64,000 bases of DNA from JAAUUE01 sp943370025 (lineage in GTDB: Bacteria; Cyanobacteriota; Cyanobacteriia; Cyanobacteriales; JAAUUE01): positions 1-64,000 of the forward strand of contig CALRPI020000011.1 of assembly GCA_943370025.1 (NCBI GenBank), given 5' to 3'. Both the position numbers and the translations under genes were made by a program. The number at the start of each line of letters is the position of its first letter. The first letter of the stretch is position 1. Of this stretch, positions 35,224-43,990 are shown in pieces. The notes beneath the pieces are model-generated. The model was not told the origin of the DNA, searched no databases, and saw nothing but the letters and a program-made list of their open reading frames with translations.

Positions 35224-37404
35224 CTATTCCACCACAATATCGTCCAGCTCCGTAAGCTCGATCGCTCCGGGGTATAAGGATTCGATCGCTGCACTCTCCT
35301 GAGAGGAAAAACGGCGGCGGCGGGGTATTTTTTTAGCTGTTGCCAAAGGATCGCATTCTGCCAAAGGTCGATCGTCCTTGCCATAGACAAAAGTAAGCCC
35401 CGTCAACCGCTCGATTTCGGAAATCTTGACTTGAAAAGTCTTAAACGGACTAAAGGGAACATCCGCTTCGATTCCCAACTGGGCAACCACATCTGCTTGG
35501 CTAGCTAAATAAGCTGTGGCAAATAACTTGCCTGCGGAAGTTAGAGCAGTGGCAATCTTCCAATATTGGAGAGGATATTGAATACTTTTATAATCTGGAT
35601 CGCTATCGTCAAAAATTGGACCTGTGAAGATTTGGGCATTGTATTGTCCCTGAACGATCGACTCTTCCAACACATGGCGCTCGATCCCTTGCCAAATTTC
35701 CCGACTTTGATTAAAACCAGCGTGTTGGGGGGTGCAGTTGGTGAAATGGCAAGTATCCCCAGCCGAACTGAGGGCTAAAGCCGGAGTTTTGCCAAATTCC
35801 AAATCTTCCCGCCTGGTCAAATGTCCTCGATCGAACCTATTACGGGCGTAATAGAACTCGCCCACTTGCGCCTCTTGGGGAATCCGGGGGTCGAGCCGCC
35901 AGACATCGGTAGTCCGACTCATCAAATAGCGATCGCCAAAGCTGACATTAGCCGCACTATAAATGGCAAAACGCCGCTTGCGATGCATGACCACACTGTA
36001 GTTGTTGTAGTGCAGAACGTATTTATTATTTTCTTGCGGCTGAATTAATTGGGTAACTTCACTTTCCAAACCGGGGGAGAGTTTGGGCAAGGCAACTCGG
36101 TATTTTGCCCCCAGAAAATCTGGATTATAACCCTGACGGTTGGCATAGTTGGGATCAAAAGGCGCATCAAATTTAGCTGGGGCATTGCCTCCGCTGCTTC
36201 TCCGTTCCAGCGACAGGCGATCGCTCTCCTGCGCTGATGCGAGGCTAGGCGGCATTCCAGATTTTGCTCCATCAACGGTGATCCCACCATTGGCATTAAT
36301 CTGGAGGGTAATTTGCAGAGGAATAGTCACGGTTTGCAGGTTATCTTGACTCATGGGATGTAGATTCCTAGTTAAAGATGGGGTGGGAGCTTGAATTAAA
36401 GATGGGATGGGAACTGGAGCAGAACCACCAATCCTGGTGGATTCTGGGGTGACGGTAAATAAGGGTTGCATCAAAGGATGGGTCGGCAGTGCTTGTTTGA
36501 GGGTATGGATAATTCGACTGGCGCGAATCCCCTCGTTGGCTAACCATTTAATCCTTGCCTCATCCATAGTCTGGGGATTAAAATCCTGCCCATCAATGGT
36601 TTGAATTTTGCCATCGCGCTTTTCGGGGATGCCGCTATGGTGGAGCGCCACCACAAACCAATCATTATTATAGACCGGGGAGCCAGAGGATCCCCCCAGG
36701 GTATCGGTGGAGTACCACAACACATCCTCGGCTCTCTTGAGCAACCGATTTTCCCGCACGCATAGTTGCTTCCGCTCTCCCGCCGGATGCTGCACGATCG
36801 TCAACCATTCCCCCTCAGAGGACTTACCGGGGGTTTCTAGCAAGGGCAACCAGCCAAATTCGGCTAAGTCCTGGTCGCCATCAGTCGATCGAGGGTTGAT
36901 GGCGACGATGGTGAAATCTAGAGGTTGGGAAGTATAAAAGAGTTGTTGAGGATTGAGGGCAAAATCGATCGGACCCGTCGGTCGATCGTGTAAATCAACT
37001 TCATAATCAAATTGAGCTGAGGAATAGACCGCCCAATCTGAACTGGGTAGCACATGGTTATTGGTAATTAAAACTTGGGGGGCAATCAGAAACCCGGTTC
37101 CCCAACCGTAGAATTTGCCGTTGGGTTGGCTAATTTTGATCCGAGCCACGGCACGGGCAGCGATCGTGCCCCGTTCCAGATAGTTAACTGGTTGGAGTTC
37201 GTTCCCGGCTAAGACTCGCTCTAAGGTATTGACCGCCAGTTGCTCATCACCGAGCGATTGGCTCAGAAATTGCAGACGTTGCAGTTTCTCTATGGGGGTG
37301 ATAAGATCCCCCGGCGTTTGATCTTGCAGTGCCAAGATGCGATCTTCAAGGTTGAAATCTAGCCTTTCTACTGCCTTGTCGATTTGTTCAGTGATTAAGC
37401 TCAT
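35224..37404 (-). CDS. Trypsin-like serine protease fused to a NUC1-type DNA/RNA non-specific endonuclease
   Basis: A 726-residue two-enzyme fusion. Residues 1-80 are helical and may be an adaptor (effector-associated) domain. Residues about 85-270 are a trypsin-like protease with its full triad: H117 in ITNNHVL, D163 in LDFTIVAI and S240 in GGSSGSP. A linker rich in Pro/Ser follows (about 315-410). Residues about 425-690 form a beta-beta-alpha-metal nuclease with the DRGH signature (D525-H528, FDRGHLTRRED) and metal-binding N556 in FTNCTPQ, followed by FNQSREIWQ. Both active sites look intact. There is no signal peptide, so it would act inside the cell, presumably kept inactive until triggered. 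It is the first gene of a minus-strand series ending in the ATPase and TPR genes. Confidence 0.87.
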   Translation of the reverse strand: MSLITEQIDKAVERLDFNLEDRILALQDQTPGDLITPIEKLQRLQFLSQSLGDEQLAVNTLERVLAGNELQPVNYLERGTIAARAVARIKISQPNGKFYGWGTGFLIAPQVLITNNHVLPSSDWAVYSSAQFDYEVDLHDRPTGPIDFALNPQQLFYTSQPLDFTIVAINPRSTDGDQDLAEFGWLPLLETPGKSSEGEWLTIVQHPAGERKQLCVRENRLLKRAEDVLWYSTDTLGGSSGSPVYNNDWFVVALHHSGIPEKRDGKIQTIDGQDFNPQTMDEARIKWLANEGIRASRIIHTLKQALPTHPLMQPLFTVTPESTRIGGSAPVPIPSLIQAPTPSLTRNLHPMSQDNLQTVTIPLQITLQINANGGITVDGAKSGMPPSLASAQESDRLSLERRSSGGNAPAKFDAPFDPNYANRQGYNPDFLGAKYRVALPKLSPGLESEVTQLIQPQENNKYVLHYNNYSVVMHRKRRFAIYSAANVSFGDRYLMSRTTDVWRLDPRIPQEAQVGEFYYARNRFDRGHLTRREDLEFGKTPALALSSAGDTCHFTNCTPQHAGFNQSREIWQGIERHVLEESIVQGQYNAQIFTGPIFDDSDPDYKSIQYPLQYWKIATALTSAGKLFATAYLASQADVVAQLGIEADVPFSPFKTFQVKISEIERLTGLTFVYGKDDRPLAECDPLATAKKIPRRRRFSSQESAAIESLYPGAIELTELDDIVVE

Positions 37405-37461
37405 GTAATGCTAGTAAGACATGTTTATTTCATGGTAGTGCTGTAAAGTAATGGCTTGGAT

Positions 37462-37498
37462 CATGGTGCTTGGGGAGCTTCGCGCTCCAAGCACCATG
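37462..37498. repeat. Hairpin between the ABC exporter and protease-nuclease genes
   Basis: An inverted repeat CATGGTGCTTGG / CCAAGCACCATG with further GGAGC/GCTCC pairing inside. It lies 16 bases beyond the stop of the ABC gene and about 60 bases before the next start. It could end transcription of the ABC gene; no T-run follows, so it may simply be another dispersed palindrome. Confidence 0.6.
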
Positions 37499-37513
37499 AC
37501 AATGCATGACTAC

Positions 37514-39346
37514 CTATTTCAGAATTTCCTCTAATTGATGTTGATACCAAAGAGAACGGTATAACCCCTCAGTGGCAACTAATTCACTATGGGTTCCGCC
37601 TTGAACAATTTTGCCACTATCCATGACTAAAATTCGATCGGCTTGGGCAGCGGCAGAAAGTTGATGGGAAATGAAAATTACGGTTTTCCGCTCAGTTCCT
37701 TGGGAAAGACGGCGCAATATTTCTGTGGCTGTTTGGTTATCGACACTAGAAAGGGAATCATCCAGAATCAATACTGGGGCATCGACTAATAAGGCTCTAG
37801 CGAGGGAAGTTCGTTGCCGCTGTCCCCCAGAGAGGGTGATCCCCCGCTCGCCGACAATGGTGCTATATTCCTTGGGAAAGTTGAGAATTTCTCCATGAAT
37901 TTGGGATTCTTGGGCAGCGGCAATTACTGCTACATCTCCGGCTACAGGATCACCATAGCGGATATTATTTTTCATGGAATCACTGAAGAGGAAACTCTCT
38001 TGGGGCACGTAGGCGATCGCCCGGCGCAGATCCTGTAAATTAATCTGGGTGATATCGTAGCCATCTAAAAATAGCTGACCGGGGGCAATATCGAGCAATC
38101 GAGTCAGGGCATTGGCAATGGTGGATTTTCCAGCACCGATCGACCCCACAATGGCGATGGTTTCCCCTGGTTCAATTTGGAAGTTCACATCAATAAGGGC
38201 GGGGAGTGGACTATTAGTTGATCGATCTTGGTGATTATCAGCTTGACTATCAACCTTAACGCCAACCTGGCTATCAGCTTGATAACTAGTTGGCAGATTA
38301 GGAAAACTAAAATTTAAGTGGCGGGCTTCTATTTTTCCCTGAACCTTTTCCCGTGGTAGGGCAATACTAGTTTCTAGATCGGCAATTTCCGGTTCTGCCA
38401 TGAGAATAGTTTCAATCCGATCGATGCTAACCTCGCCTCTTTGATAAGCAGTAATCGTAAAACCTAGCAAGGCGGTGGGGAAGACTAATCTTTCTGCATA
38501 GATCAACAACGCCACAAAATCGCCAATGCTAATACTGCCCCTCGCGATCGCCCCAGTTCCTAGCCAAAGCAGAATCAGCAAACTTACATAAGCCAAAGCC
38601 TCCACCACTGGGAATAAGACATTTCTCGTTTGAGCTAGTTTCAGGTTTGCCGCGAGTAAACGCTGATTTACCTGATGAAATGCTCGTTGTTCATTGGATT
38701 CTTGAGCGTAGATCTTAATTAAAGAAATTCCGCTCATATCTTCTTGAACCAGTTCACTAATCGATGATAATTCTTCTTGAACTTCCTGCTGTTGTGTGCG
38801 GAGTTTATTGCTAAACAAAGAAACACTAAATAGCATAATTGGGTAGATAGCAATCGTCATTAAGCTCAACCACCAACTAATTCCCAACATTACCGGGAAA
38901 GTCAGGGTATAGGCAAAAAATGTATTTGCCAAGCTGAGAATCGCAAAGCCCAGCAACCGCCGAATATTATCTACATCACTAGTGGCACGATTGATTAGAT
39001 CCCCCGCTGTGTTGCGGGCAAAATATGCTGGTTCTAGGGTGAGTAAATGCTGGAAGATTCTCTGTTTCAAATCAAATTCCACCTGCCGCCCTAAACCAAA
39101 CAGAATAATCCTTGAAGCCATGCGAATAAACCACATGATTGTGGCGAGGACAAAGATCAGGATCACATAATGCCAAATCAGATCGAAGCTAAACGCCACT
39201 CGCAATCCGTCAATACTGTCCCGGATGAGCAGGGGAATATAGATGCCGATCGCATTGACGACAAAGAGGGAAAATATCCCCCAAAATAAATCTTTCCAGT
39301 GGGGGCGGAGATAATCTTGTAACTTTTTTAGTCGCGAATAAGCCAT
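37514..39346 (-). CDS. ABC transporter, fused permease and ATPase (exporter type)
   Basis: A 610-residue half-transporter of the MsbA/LmrA class that would work as a homodimer in the inner membrane. Six membrane segments lie in residues 15-310, including TAGDLINRATSDVDNIRRLL, the typical intracellular loop. The nucleotide-binding domain has Walker A GSIGAGKST, the Q loop in YVPQESFLFS, signature LSGGQRQRTSLARALL, Walker B VLILDDSLSSVD (Ser in place of the common Glu neighbour order, with D-D retained) and the H loop IFISHQLSAA. The substrate (lipid, drug or peptide) cannot be deduced. The YdcF-like gene starts upstream with only 6 bases between, so the two form an operon. Confidence 0.92.
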   Translation of the reverse strand: MAYSRLKKLQDYLRPHWKDLFWGIFSLFVVNAIGIYIPLLIRDSIDGLRVAFSFDLIWHYVILIFVLATIMWFIRMASRIILFGLGRQVEFDLKQRIFQHLLTLEPAYFARNTAGDLINRATSDVDNIRRLLGFAILSLANTFFAYTLTFPVMLGISWWLSLMTIAIYPIMLFSVSLFSNKLRTQQQEVQEELSSISELVQEDMSGISLIKIYAQESNEQRAFHQVNQRLLAANLKLAQTRNVLFPVVEALAYVSLLILLWLGTGAIARGSISIGDFVALLIYAERLVFPTALLGFTITAYQRGEVSIDRIETILMAEPEIADLETSIALPREKVQGKIEARHLNFSFPNLPTSYQADSQVGVKVDSQADNHQDRSTNSPLPALIDVNFQIEPGETIAIVGSIGAGKSTIANALTRLLDIAPGQLFLDGYDITQINLQDLRRAIAYVPQESFLFSDSMKNNIRYGDPVAGDVAVIAAAQESQIHGEILNFPKEYSTIVGERGITLSGGQRQRTSLARALLVDAPVLILDDSLSSVDNQTATEILRRLSQGTERKTVIFISHQLSAAAQADRILVMDSGKIVQGGTHSELVATEGLYRSLWYQHQLEEILK

Positions 39347-39352
39347 GATTTT

Positions 39353-40369
39353 CTAAAGTCCCCCAAAACAACAATCATTAATATTGCCTTGCCATCCCCG
39401 CAGAAAATAGTAAATTCTGACAAAATATTCATCCACTATCCTCGAAGTTAGTGCCAGAGAATCTACATTAGGCACTAGGTCTTCTACGACAATATTGTTT
39501 AAATTTACTGGCTTGACATTTCCAGTAGAAAAGTCTGTAGGTCGGGGAAAGGCTCTGATTCTTAGCTGAGAAAAAGTCGCGATCGCCCGGTTCATTTCTA
39601 ACCCAGAAGCAATCAGGGTAATTGGTTGGTTTTGCAGATTTCTATCCCGGAGAATTTTTGCGACAGCCTCGGCACTAGTGCGAACATCCACCCCCGTTGG
39701 TTCAATGACTAATTGGGACAGCGGAATGTTAAATCCACGGTTCATAATCACGCGCAGGTCGTTGCCTTCGATCGAATTGGGTTGCTCTAGAGGGATGCCC
39801 GGCCTTCTGCCACTACTGATAATTACCAAGGGCTGTCTGCCCAAGAAAACTTCTTGATTGTAGGCTTGGGATGTTGCCAAGAGGCGATCGCCCCTCTCTG
39901 TCAATTGTACCTCTCGGCGAGGAACTAAGCTGATTTTCGTGGTTCCCCGTGCCAAAACTACGATCGTTGAGGGGGGTAATCTTTCTTCCGCAACAACATT
40001 CTGGTTAGCTCCCGAAGCCGTCCATTGCCCCAAGGTCGTGGCAAACAGAGGAGTACTGCCAATCAACAACACCCAAAACGCAATCATCACCAAATTCCCC
40101 TTGACTTTCTTTGACCCCTCTCGAAGAGCAAACGCTAACAACACTACCCCCAACCCCAAGGGCTTCAGGGGCAGGGATAATAAACTCCACCAAGTGCTGC
40201 CAAAGCCAGTAGTGGGATTAAAAAAAGCCAAAATAATTACTAGTAGTAGCAAAACCATCCCAAGTTGGGAGAGAGCCTTTGGAGAGACTACTTGTGTCAG
40301 CACGTACCGGAGAACAACAACAATCAGCACCCAGAGCAGAATAGTAGTAATAAATGGAAACATAGGCAA
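39353..40369 (-). CDS. YdcF/DUF218 family membrane protein
   Basis: A 338-residue protein with hydrophobic segments at about 5-25, 35-50, 62-82 and 93-113, followed by a periplasmic DUF218 (ElyC/SanA/YdcF) domain. Recognisable DUF218 stretches are TIVVLARGTTKISLV at its start, LVIISSGRRPGIP, and ITLIASGLEMNRAIATFSQ with RIRAFPRPTDF, the usual strand and sugar-nucleotide-like pocket elements. DUF218 proteins are linked to envelope polysaccharide or undecaprenyl-phosphate metabolism, so the activity is uncertain. It is coupled to the downstream ABC exporter gene by a 6-base gap. The ATG at 40369 is in a region with little upstream conservation. Confidence 0.82.
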   Translation of the reverse strand: MPMFPFITTILLWVLIVVVLRYVLTQVVSPKALSQLGMVLLLLVIILAFFNPTTGFGSTWWSLLSLPLKPLGLGVVLLAFALREGSKKVKGNLVMIAFWVLLIGSTPLFATTLGQWTASGANQNVVAEERLPPSTIVVLARGTTKISLVPRREVQLTERGDRLLATSQAYNQEVFLGRQPLVIISSGRRPGIPLEQPNSIEGNDLRVIMNRGFNIPLSQLVIEPTGVDVRTSAEAVAKILRDRNLQNQPITLIASGLEMNRAIATFSQLRIRAFPRPTDFSTGNVKPVNLNNIVVEDLVPNVDSLALTSRIVDEYFVRIYYFLRGWQGNINDCCFGGL

Positions 40370-40588
40370 GAAGTTTAGGGACGTAAGTTTAGCAAAGTTG
40401 GCAAAGTTCTGATTAATTTTCGATGGGACTGCTATATTATGCGGTAAATTAGCTGAATGAATTAATCAAAGCCGTCCCAGCAGTCACTGCAATGCCCTGA
40501 ACTTGCTGTTGGCACAGTCTCTCTTAGAGAAGAGAGCTTGCCGAAGTGGATGACGGCATTCTAAACCCAATTTATTGATAAATTAACA

Positions 40589-40915
40589 ATGTCCACAACC
40601 TATACTGTAAAAATTAACCATCAAGGTACTATATCTACTATACAAGTACCCGCCGATAAAACTATTCTCAAGGCTGCTGATGAAATAGGGATTAGTTTTC
40701 CTAGTTCCTGTAATGCTGGGGTTTGCACCACCTGTGCTGCCAAAATTACCAACGGCGGCAAAGTCAACCAGAGTGAAGGAATGGGGATCAGTCCAGAACT
40801 CCAAAGAGATGGCTATGTTCTCCTCTGTGTTGCCTATCCTTTGGCAGATTTGGAGATCATCACCGAGCAGGAAGATGCCGTGTATGAGCAACAGTTTGGT
40901 CAATTCCAAAAATAA
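40589..40915 (+). CDS. Plant-type [2Fe-2S] ferredoxin
   Basis: A 108-residue ferredoxin. The cluster ligands are C41, C46, C49 and C80 in SCNAGVCTTCAAK and VLLCVAYP, the plant-type CX4CX2C plus distal cysteine. The middle part QSEGMGISPELQRDGY differs from the major photosynthetic PetF, and the C-terminal DAVYEQQFGQF is longer than usual. It is therefore one of the minor cyanobacterial ferredoxins with a specialised partner rather than the main photosystem I acceptor. It is alone on the plus strand. A family B-like hairpin with TGTGTGGGC/GCCCACACA begins 2 bases after its stop and could serve as a transcription end. Confidence 0.92.
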   Translation: MSTTYTVKINHQGTISTIQVPADKTILKAADEIGISFPSSCNAGVCTTCAAKITNGGKVNQSEGMGISPELQRDGYVLLCVAYPLADLEIITEQEDAVYEQQFGQFQK

Positions 40916-40916
40916 T

Positions 40917-41108
40917 TACAGCAATTTGTGTGTGGGCGGCTGTCGCTGCCCACACACAAACCCAAACCTATCAAGCATTTCAGGAAATGTCCCGAATTTT
41001 ATCTACAGCACTTTGCGTTCAAATGAGGCACGCTACAAATATTGACAGTCTTATCAATATGAGGCTTGAGAGTGGGTGGCTGTAGATATCCACTCTCAAG
41101 CTGCTGTA
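40917..41108. repeat. Two family B repeats in tandem (one truncated)
   Basis: A truncated copy (40917-40985) has the end TTACAGCAATTTG and the stem TTTGTGTGTGGGC/GCCCACACACAAA. A full copy in reverse orientation (41004-41108) runs from TACAGCACTTTGCGTTC to CAAGCTGCTGTA. The stem of the truncated copy has a different sequence from the usual family B stem, yet it still pairs. Confidence 0.72.
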
Positions 41109-41144
41109 TATAAAAAATGCTGTAGCGTCAATAAAGTGCTGTAA

Positions 41145-41375
41145 CTATAGGTACTGCCATGTTTCAGTTACTATGGTGCTGAGCCAGAGACGTTGACCCG
41201 CATCTAGCCATGTATCTTCTGCAAGTAGTTCTGCTGTGAGGTCTTCAAGGGATTGTCCTTGGGAACGAGCAATCGTCACTACCCCGGCGATCGCGGCTAC
41301 CACTAATTCCCCATCAATGGGTTGCTGTCGAAGGGCTACTACTTCTTGGGCAGTGGCTGGAATAGAATAATTCAT
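41145..41375 (-). CDS. Hypothetical cyanobacterial protein, 76 aa
   Basis: An unrecognised small protein (MNYSIPATAQEVVALRQQP at its start) with a helix-rich, mildly acidic composition and no membrane segment. It has one Ala/Val-rich stretch, ELVVAAIAGVVTIARSQG, and ends in the Trp-rich DAGQRLWLSTIVTETWQYL. The reading frame is clean and distinct from the flanking repeats, which supports it being a gene. No operon partner is present and no function can be given. Confidence 0.55.
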   Translation of the reverse strand: MNYSIPATAQEVVALRQQPIDGELVVAAIAGVVTIARSQGQSLEDLTAELLAEDTWLDAGQRLWLSTIVTETWQYL

Positions 41376-41401
41376 AAAAATTAGAAGTATTAAATTAAAA
41401 A

Positions 41402-41475
41402 TTTAGGACTGTTGTGGAGATTGTTGCGGGCTTCGACTACACTCAGCCCGCAGCAATCTCCAAATGCGTAAGTCT
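41402..41475. repeat. Family F-like hairpin
   Basis: The ends TTTAGGACTG and GCGTAAGTCTG are imperfect family F termini around a stem GGAGATTGTTGCGGGC / GCCCGCAGCAATCTCC. The remaining 41476-41694 is AT-rich upstream DNA for the acetyltransferase gene with no gene seen. Confidence 0.6.
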
Positions 41476-41694
41476 GGGAATGCTAAATTAGGGTGATTAA
41501 GTTAGGATGATTAAGGTTTTCACCAATCCTAGGCAAGTGAAACTAGAGGATTGCTATAGTTGAATCTAATTAAATATCTTCAGTAAATGTATTCTTCATT
41601 ACGGAATTTACAGAAACCAAGAGCAATCTAGATTAACAAAAATGAGAGTGAGTTTGCTTGCTGTAACAAATCTTAACATTTTATTCTCCAAATT

Positions 41695-42336
41695 ATGAAT
41701 AATTTCCTTAGTCCCAATCCCCAAGAAAAGCACCCCATGCCGGGCTTTCCTCAGGTTTGCTACATCAAAAATACTGTGCATAATCCCCAGATTGAGATTG
41801 GCGATTATACCTACTACGACGATCCAGAGGATTCAGAAAACTTTGAGAGAAATGTCTTGTATCTCTATCCGTTCATTGAGGATAGGCTAATTATTGGGAA
41901 GTTCTGCGCGATCGCTACCGGAGTCAAGTTCATCATGAACGGGGCAAATCATAAAATTTCTGGCTTTTCTACCTACCCCTTTCAAATTTTTGGTAATGGC
42001 TGGGAGCGAGTCACCCCCAAAAACGAAGAATTTCCCCAGAAAGGTGACACCATAGTGGGGCATGATGTTTGGCTGGGCTACCAATCGATGGTGATGCCGG
42101 GAGTGCATATTGGACATGGAGCAATCGTTGCCACCCAATCTCTCGTAGTCAGAGATGTGGAACCCTATACGATCGTCGGCGGCAACCCCGCCCGTCAACT
42201 GAAGCAGAGATTTGATCAAGAGACTATTGAAGAACTTTTGGCTATTGCTTGGTGGGATTGGGATATTGCAAAAATATCGAGGAATCTAGAAGCGATCGTC
42301 GCAGCAGATATTAACGCCCTTAAGGCATCTAATTAA
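41695..42336 (+). CDS. Vat/CatB-type xenobiotic O-acetyltransferase (hexapeptide repeat)
   Basis: A 213-residue trimeric left-handed beta-helix acetyltransferase. The hexapeptide repeats are visible in GDTIVGHDVWLGYQSMVMPG followed by VHIGHGAIVATQSLVVRDV. The catalytic histidine is in IMNGANHKISGFSTYPF (about residue 84). The C-terminal WWDWDIAKISRNL matches the Vat and CatB families, which acetylate streptogramin A or chloramphenicol. Chromosomal cyanobacterial members are common and their natural substrates are unknown, so antibiotic resistance should not be assumed. It is alone on the plus strand, convergent with the operon that starts with hrcA. Confidence 0.87.
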   Translation: MNNFLSPNPQEKHPMPGFPQVCYIKNTVHNPQIEIGDYTYYDDPEDSENFERNVLYLYPFIEDRLIIGKFCAIATGVKFIMNGANHKISGFSTYPFQIFGNGWERVTPKNEEFPQKGDTIVGHDVWLGYQSMVMPGVHIGHGAIVATQSLVVRDVEPYTIVGGNPARQLKQRFDQETIEELLAIAWWDWDIAKISRNLEAIVAADINALKASN

Positions 42337-42377
42337 CGAGAGTCTCCAATCCCGAACTGACGTTATTTGCAGCCAAG

Positions 42378-42767
42378 CTACCTATCGGGCAACTCAGGCA
42401 AATTATTAAAAATAGCCAAAACCAAACCTCCTGTTTTTTGATCTAAATTCTGCCAATCTATTTCCCCTTGGGCATCGATTAAACTTTTATCAATTTCCAC
42501 CACTTGCTCTCCATCCGTTGCCCGATAGTTATGAAAACAAATTTCATAACACAGACCCCACAGATCCACTTCCACCTGATAGCTTTCATGTTTCAAACAG
42601 AGCAGATATTGAGGAGTTGGTTCAGTCACTTCTTGGTAGGACTCTTTCCAGACAGAAGATTCTAGATTTTGTCTAATGTGGTCAACGATGCGAATAAATG
42701 CTGGTTGCATCAGCAATTCTGCCTGTTGCCAATTTTCTAAGTCCTTGATTTTGGGTAGATTAGCCAT
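42378..42767 (-). CDS. Hypothetical soluble protein, 129 aa
   Basis: I do not recognise the family. The protein is hydrophilic with no signal or membrane segment. The N-terminal half is helical (QAELLMQPAFIRIVDHIRQNL), the middle is beta-rich (SYQVEVDLWGLCYEICFHN), and it ends DQKTGGLVLAIFNNLPELP. It is the last gene of a four-gene minus-strand operon; its start overlaps the stop of the peroxiredoxin gene by 8 bases, indicating translational coupling. The context of a stress regulator and a peroxidase hints at a stress role, but the sequence does not show one. Confidence 0.7.
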   Translation of the reverse strand: MANLPKIKDLENWQQAELLMQPAFIRIVDHIRQNLESSVWKESYQEVTEPTPQYLLCLKHESYQVEVDLWGLCYEICFHNYRATDGEQVVEIDKSLIDAQGEIDWQNLDQKTGGLVLAIFNNLPELPDR

Positions 42768-43320
42768 GATCGATCGCCTGTAATTCTGTGAGCCGAGCGA
42801 GAACTTCTTGACTATGAACGGTCGGATTTACTCCCAAAAAGACTTCTCTTAAGATTCCCTCTGGATCAATGATGAAAGTATGGCGGAGGGAGGCAATGCC
42901 CAACCAAGAACCGTAGGCTTTGCTCACAGTTCCGTTCTCATCCGCTAGCAAAGGAAATTTCAAACCTTCGGAATCGCAAAATTTAGCGTGGGAATCAACA
43001 GAATCAGCACTCACGCCAATAATCTGGGCATTTTGGGCTAGATATTTGGGTAAATCTTGCTGAAACCTACGAGCTTCTAGGGTGCAACCAGAGGTAAAAT
43101 CCTTGGGGTAGAAGTAGAGGATCAGCCATTTGCCTCGGTAGTCCGTAAGAGTAACTTTGCCTTCTCCGGTATTGGTAGGCAAAGTGAAATCAGGTGCAGG
43201 TTGGTCTATTTCTGGCTGTTTGCCCCCTAGGGCTTGGGCAACTTTGGCAAGGCTAAACCAACCGAAGATGGTGGAGCTGAAGCCAAGGATTATCTGGATA
43301 AAATTGCGGCGTGAGGACAT
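42760..43320 (-). CDS. Peroxiredoxin Q/BCP with N-terminal membrane or export signal
   Basis: A thiol peroxidase of the PrxQ/BCP class, 186 residues. The first 35 residues are an export-like segment beginning MSSRRNFIQIILGF, with twin arginines that would fit a Tat signal, then hydrophobic SSTIFGWFSLAKVAQALG. The enzyme begins QPAPDFTLPTNTG. The peroxidatic cysteine is in YPKDFTSGCTLEARRF. The resolving cysteine usually found five residues later is arginine here, and the only other mature-domain cysteine is in HAKFCDSEG, so recycling may differ from standard PrxQ. The product probably removes peroxides at the membrane or in the lumen. It sits in an operon 3 bases after a membrane protein gene. 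Confidence 0.9.
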   Translation of the reverse strand: MSSRRNFIQIILGFSSTIFGWFSLAKVAQALGGKQPEIDQPAPDFTLPTNTGEGKVTLTDYRGKWLILYFYPKDFTSGCTLEARRFQQDLPKYLAQNAQIIGVSADSVDSHAKFCDSEGLKFPLLADENGTVSKAYGSWLGIASLRHTFIIDPEGILREVFLGVNPTVHSQEVLARLTELQAIDHG

Positions 43321-43323
43321 AGA

Positions 43324-43971
43324 TTAACGAGTGATAATAATTTTGCCATTACTAACTTTAATATCTTTGATGGTTTTTAACCACTTTTGAAACTCCGGTT
43401 CCTTCAGCGCTTCTTCTGCTAAGTTCTGCTTTTTTATACTATCCATAATTGTATTTTGGACAAAACTGGGCATATCTGGATTGTCTAGGACTACTTTGGT
43501 AGGTGTGATGACCAGCTTTTGATCTTGGAAGCTAATTTTCATGGCGATCGTGCCATTGAGGAACCTCCCTTCCAAACCCGGAATGGAGCCTAGGGGTAGG
43601 GTTCCTTTCATGGAAACCTGATCTCCCGGAATATCAAAGTAAACCTTGCCAGCAAAATCTGGTTCTAGGGCAATCAGGGTATTTAAGTCTTGGGCAGAGA
43701 GAATTAATTCGCCGGGTTTATCCTCGTTGATGGCGGTTTGAAAGGAAGAAATGCGATCGCCCAAGTCTTTGAGGTTGTTTTGGTCGGGACTGGCAACGGG
43801 TAGTTCTGTGGGTGTGGGCGAAGTAATATTTTTGCTGATGGTGTAGGTTTGATAGACAAAGAAAACCACAATCCCCGCAGCGAGGGAAAACAAAGCTGCA
43901 AAAATCACCCCAAACCACAGCCAAAATCTGCGGGAAGGGGGTGGAGAATCACGTTGCTGTGGATCATGCAT
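43324..43971 (-). CDS. Hypothetical single-span membrane protein, 215 aa
   Basis: The family was not recognised. After a polar N terminus (MHDPQQRDSPPPSRR) there is one clear membrane helix, FWLWFGVIFAALFSLAAGIV (about 16-40), then a Pro/Thr-rich spacer and a soluble domain of about 150 residues. That domain is predicted outside the cytoplasm, with alternating strands (KVYFDIPGDQVSMKGTLPLG, MKISFQDQKLVITPTKVVLD) reminiscent of lipid-binding or SMP-like folds. It lies between hrcA (19-base gap) and the peroxiredoxin gene (3-base gap) in one operon. A role in membrane stress is only suggested by that context. Confidence 0.7.
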   Translation of the reverse strand: MHDPQQRDSPPPSRRFWLWFGVIFAALFSLAAGIVVFFVYQTYTISKNITSPTPTELPVASPDQNNLKDLGDRISSFQTAINEDKPGELILSAQDLNTLIALEPDFAGKVYFDIPGDQVSMKGTLPLGSIPGLEGRFLNGTIAMKISFQDQKLVITPTKVVLDNPDMPSFVQNTIMDSIKKQNLAEEALKEPEFQKWLKTIKDIKVSNGKIIITR

Positions 43972-43990
43972 ATTTTTAGGTGATTTGTAA

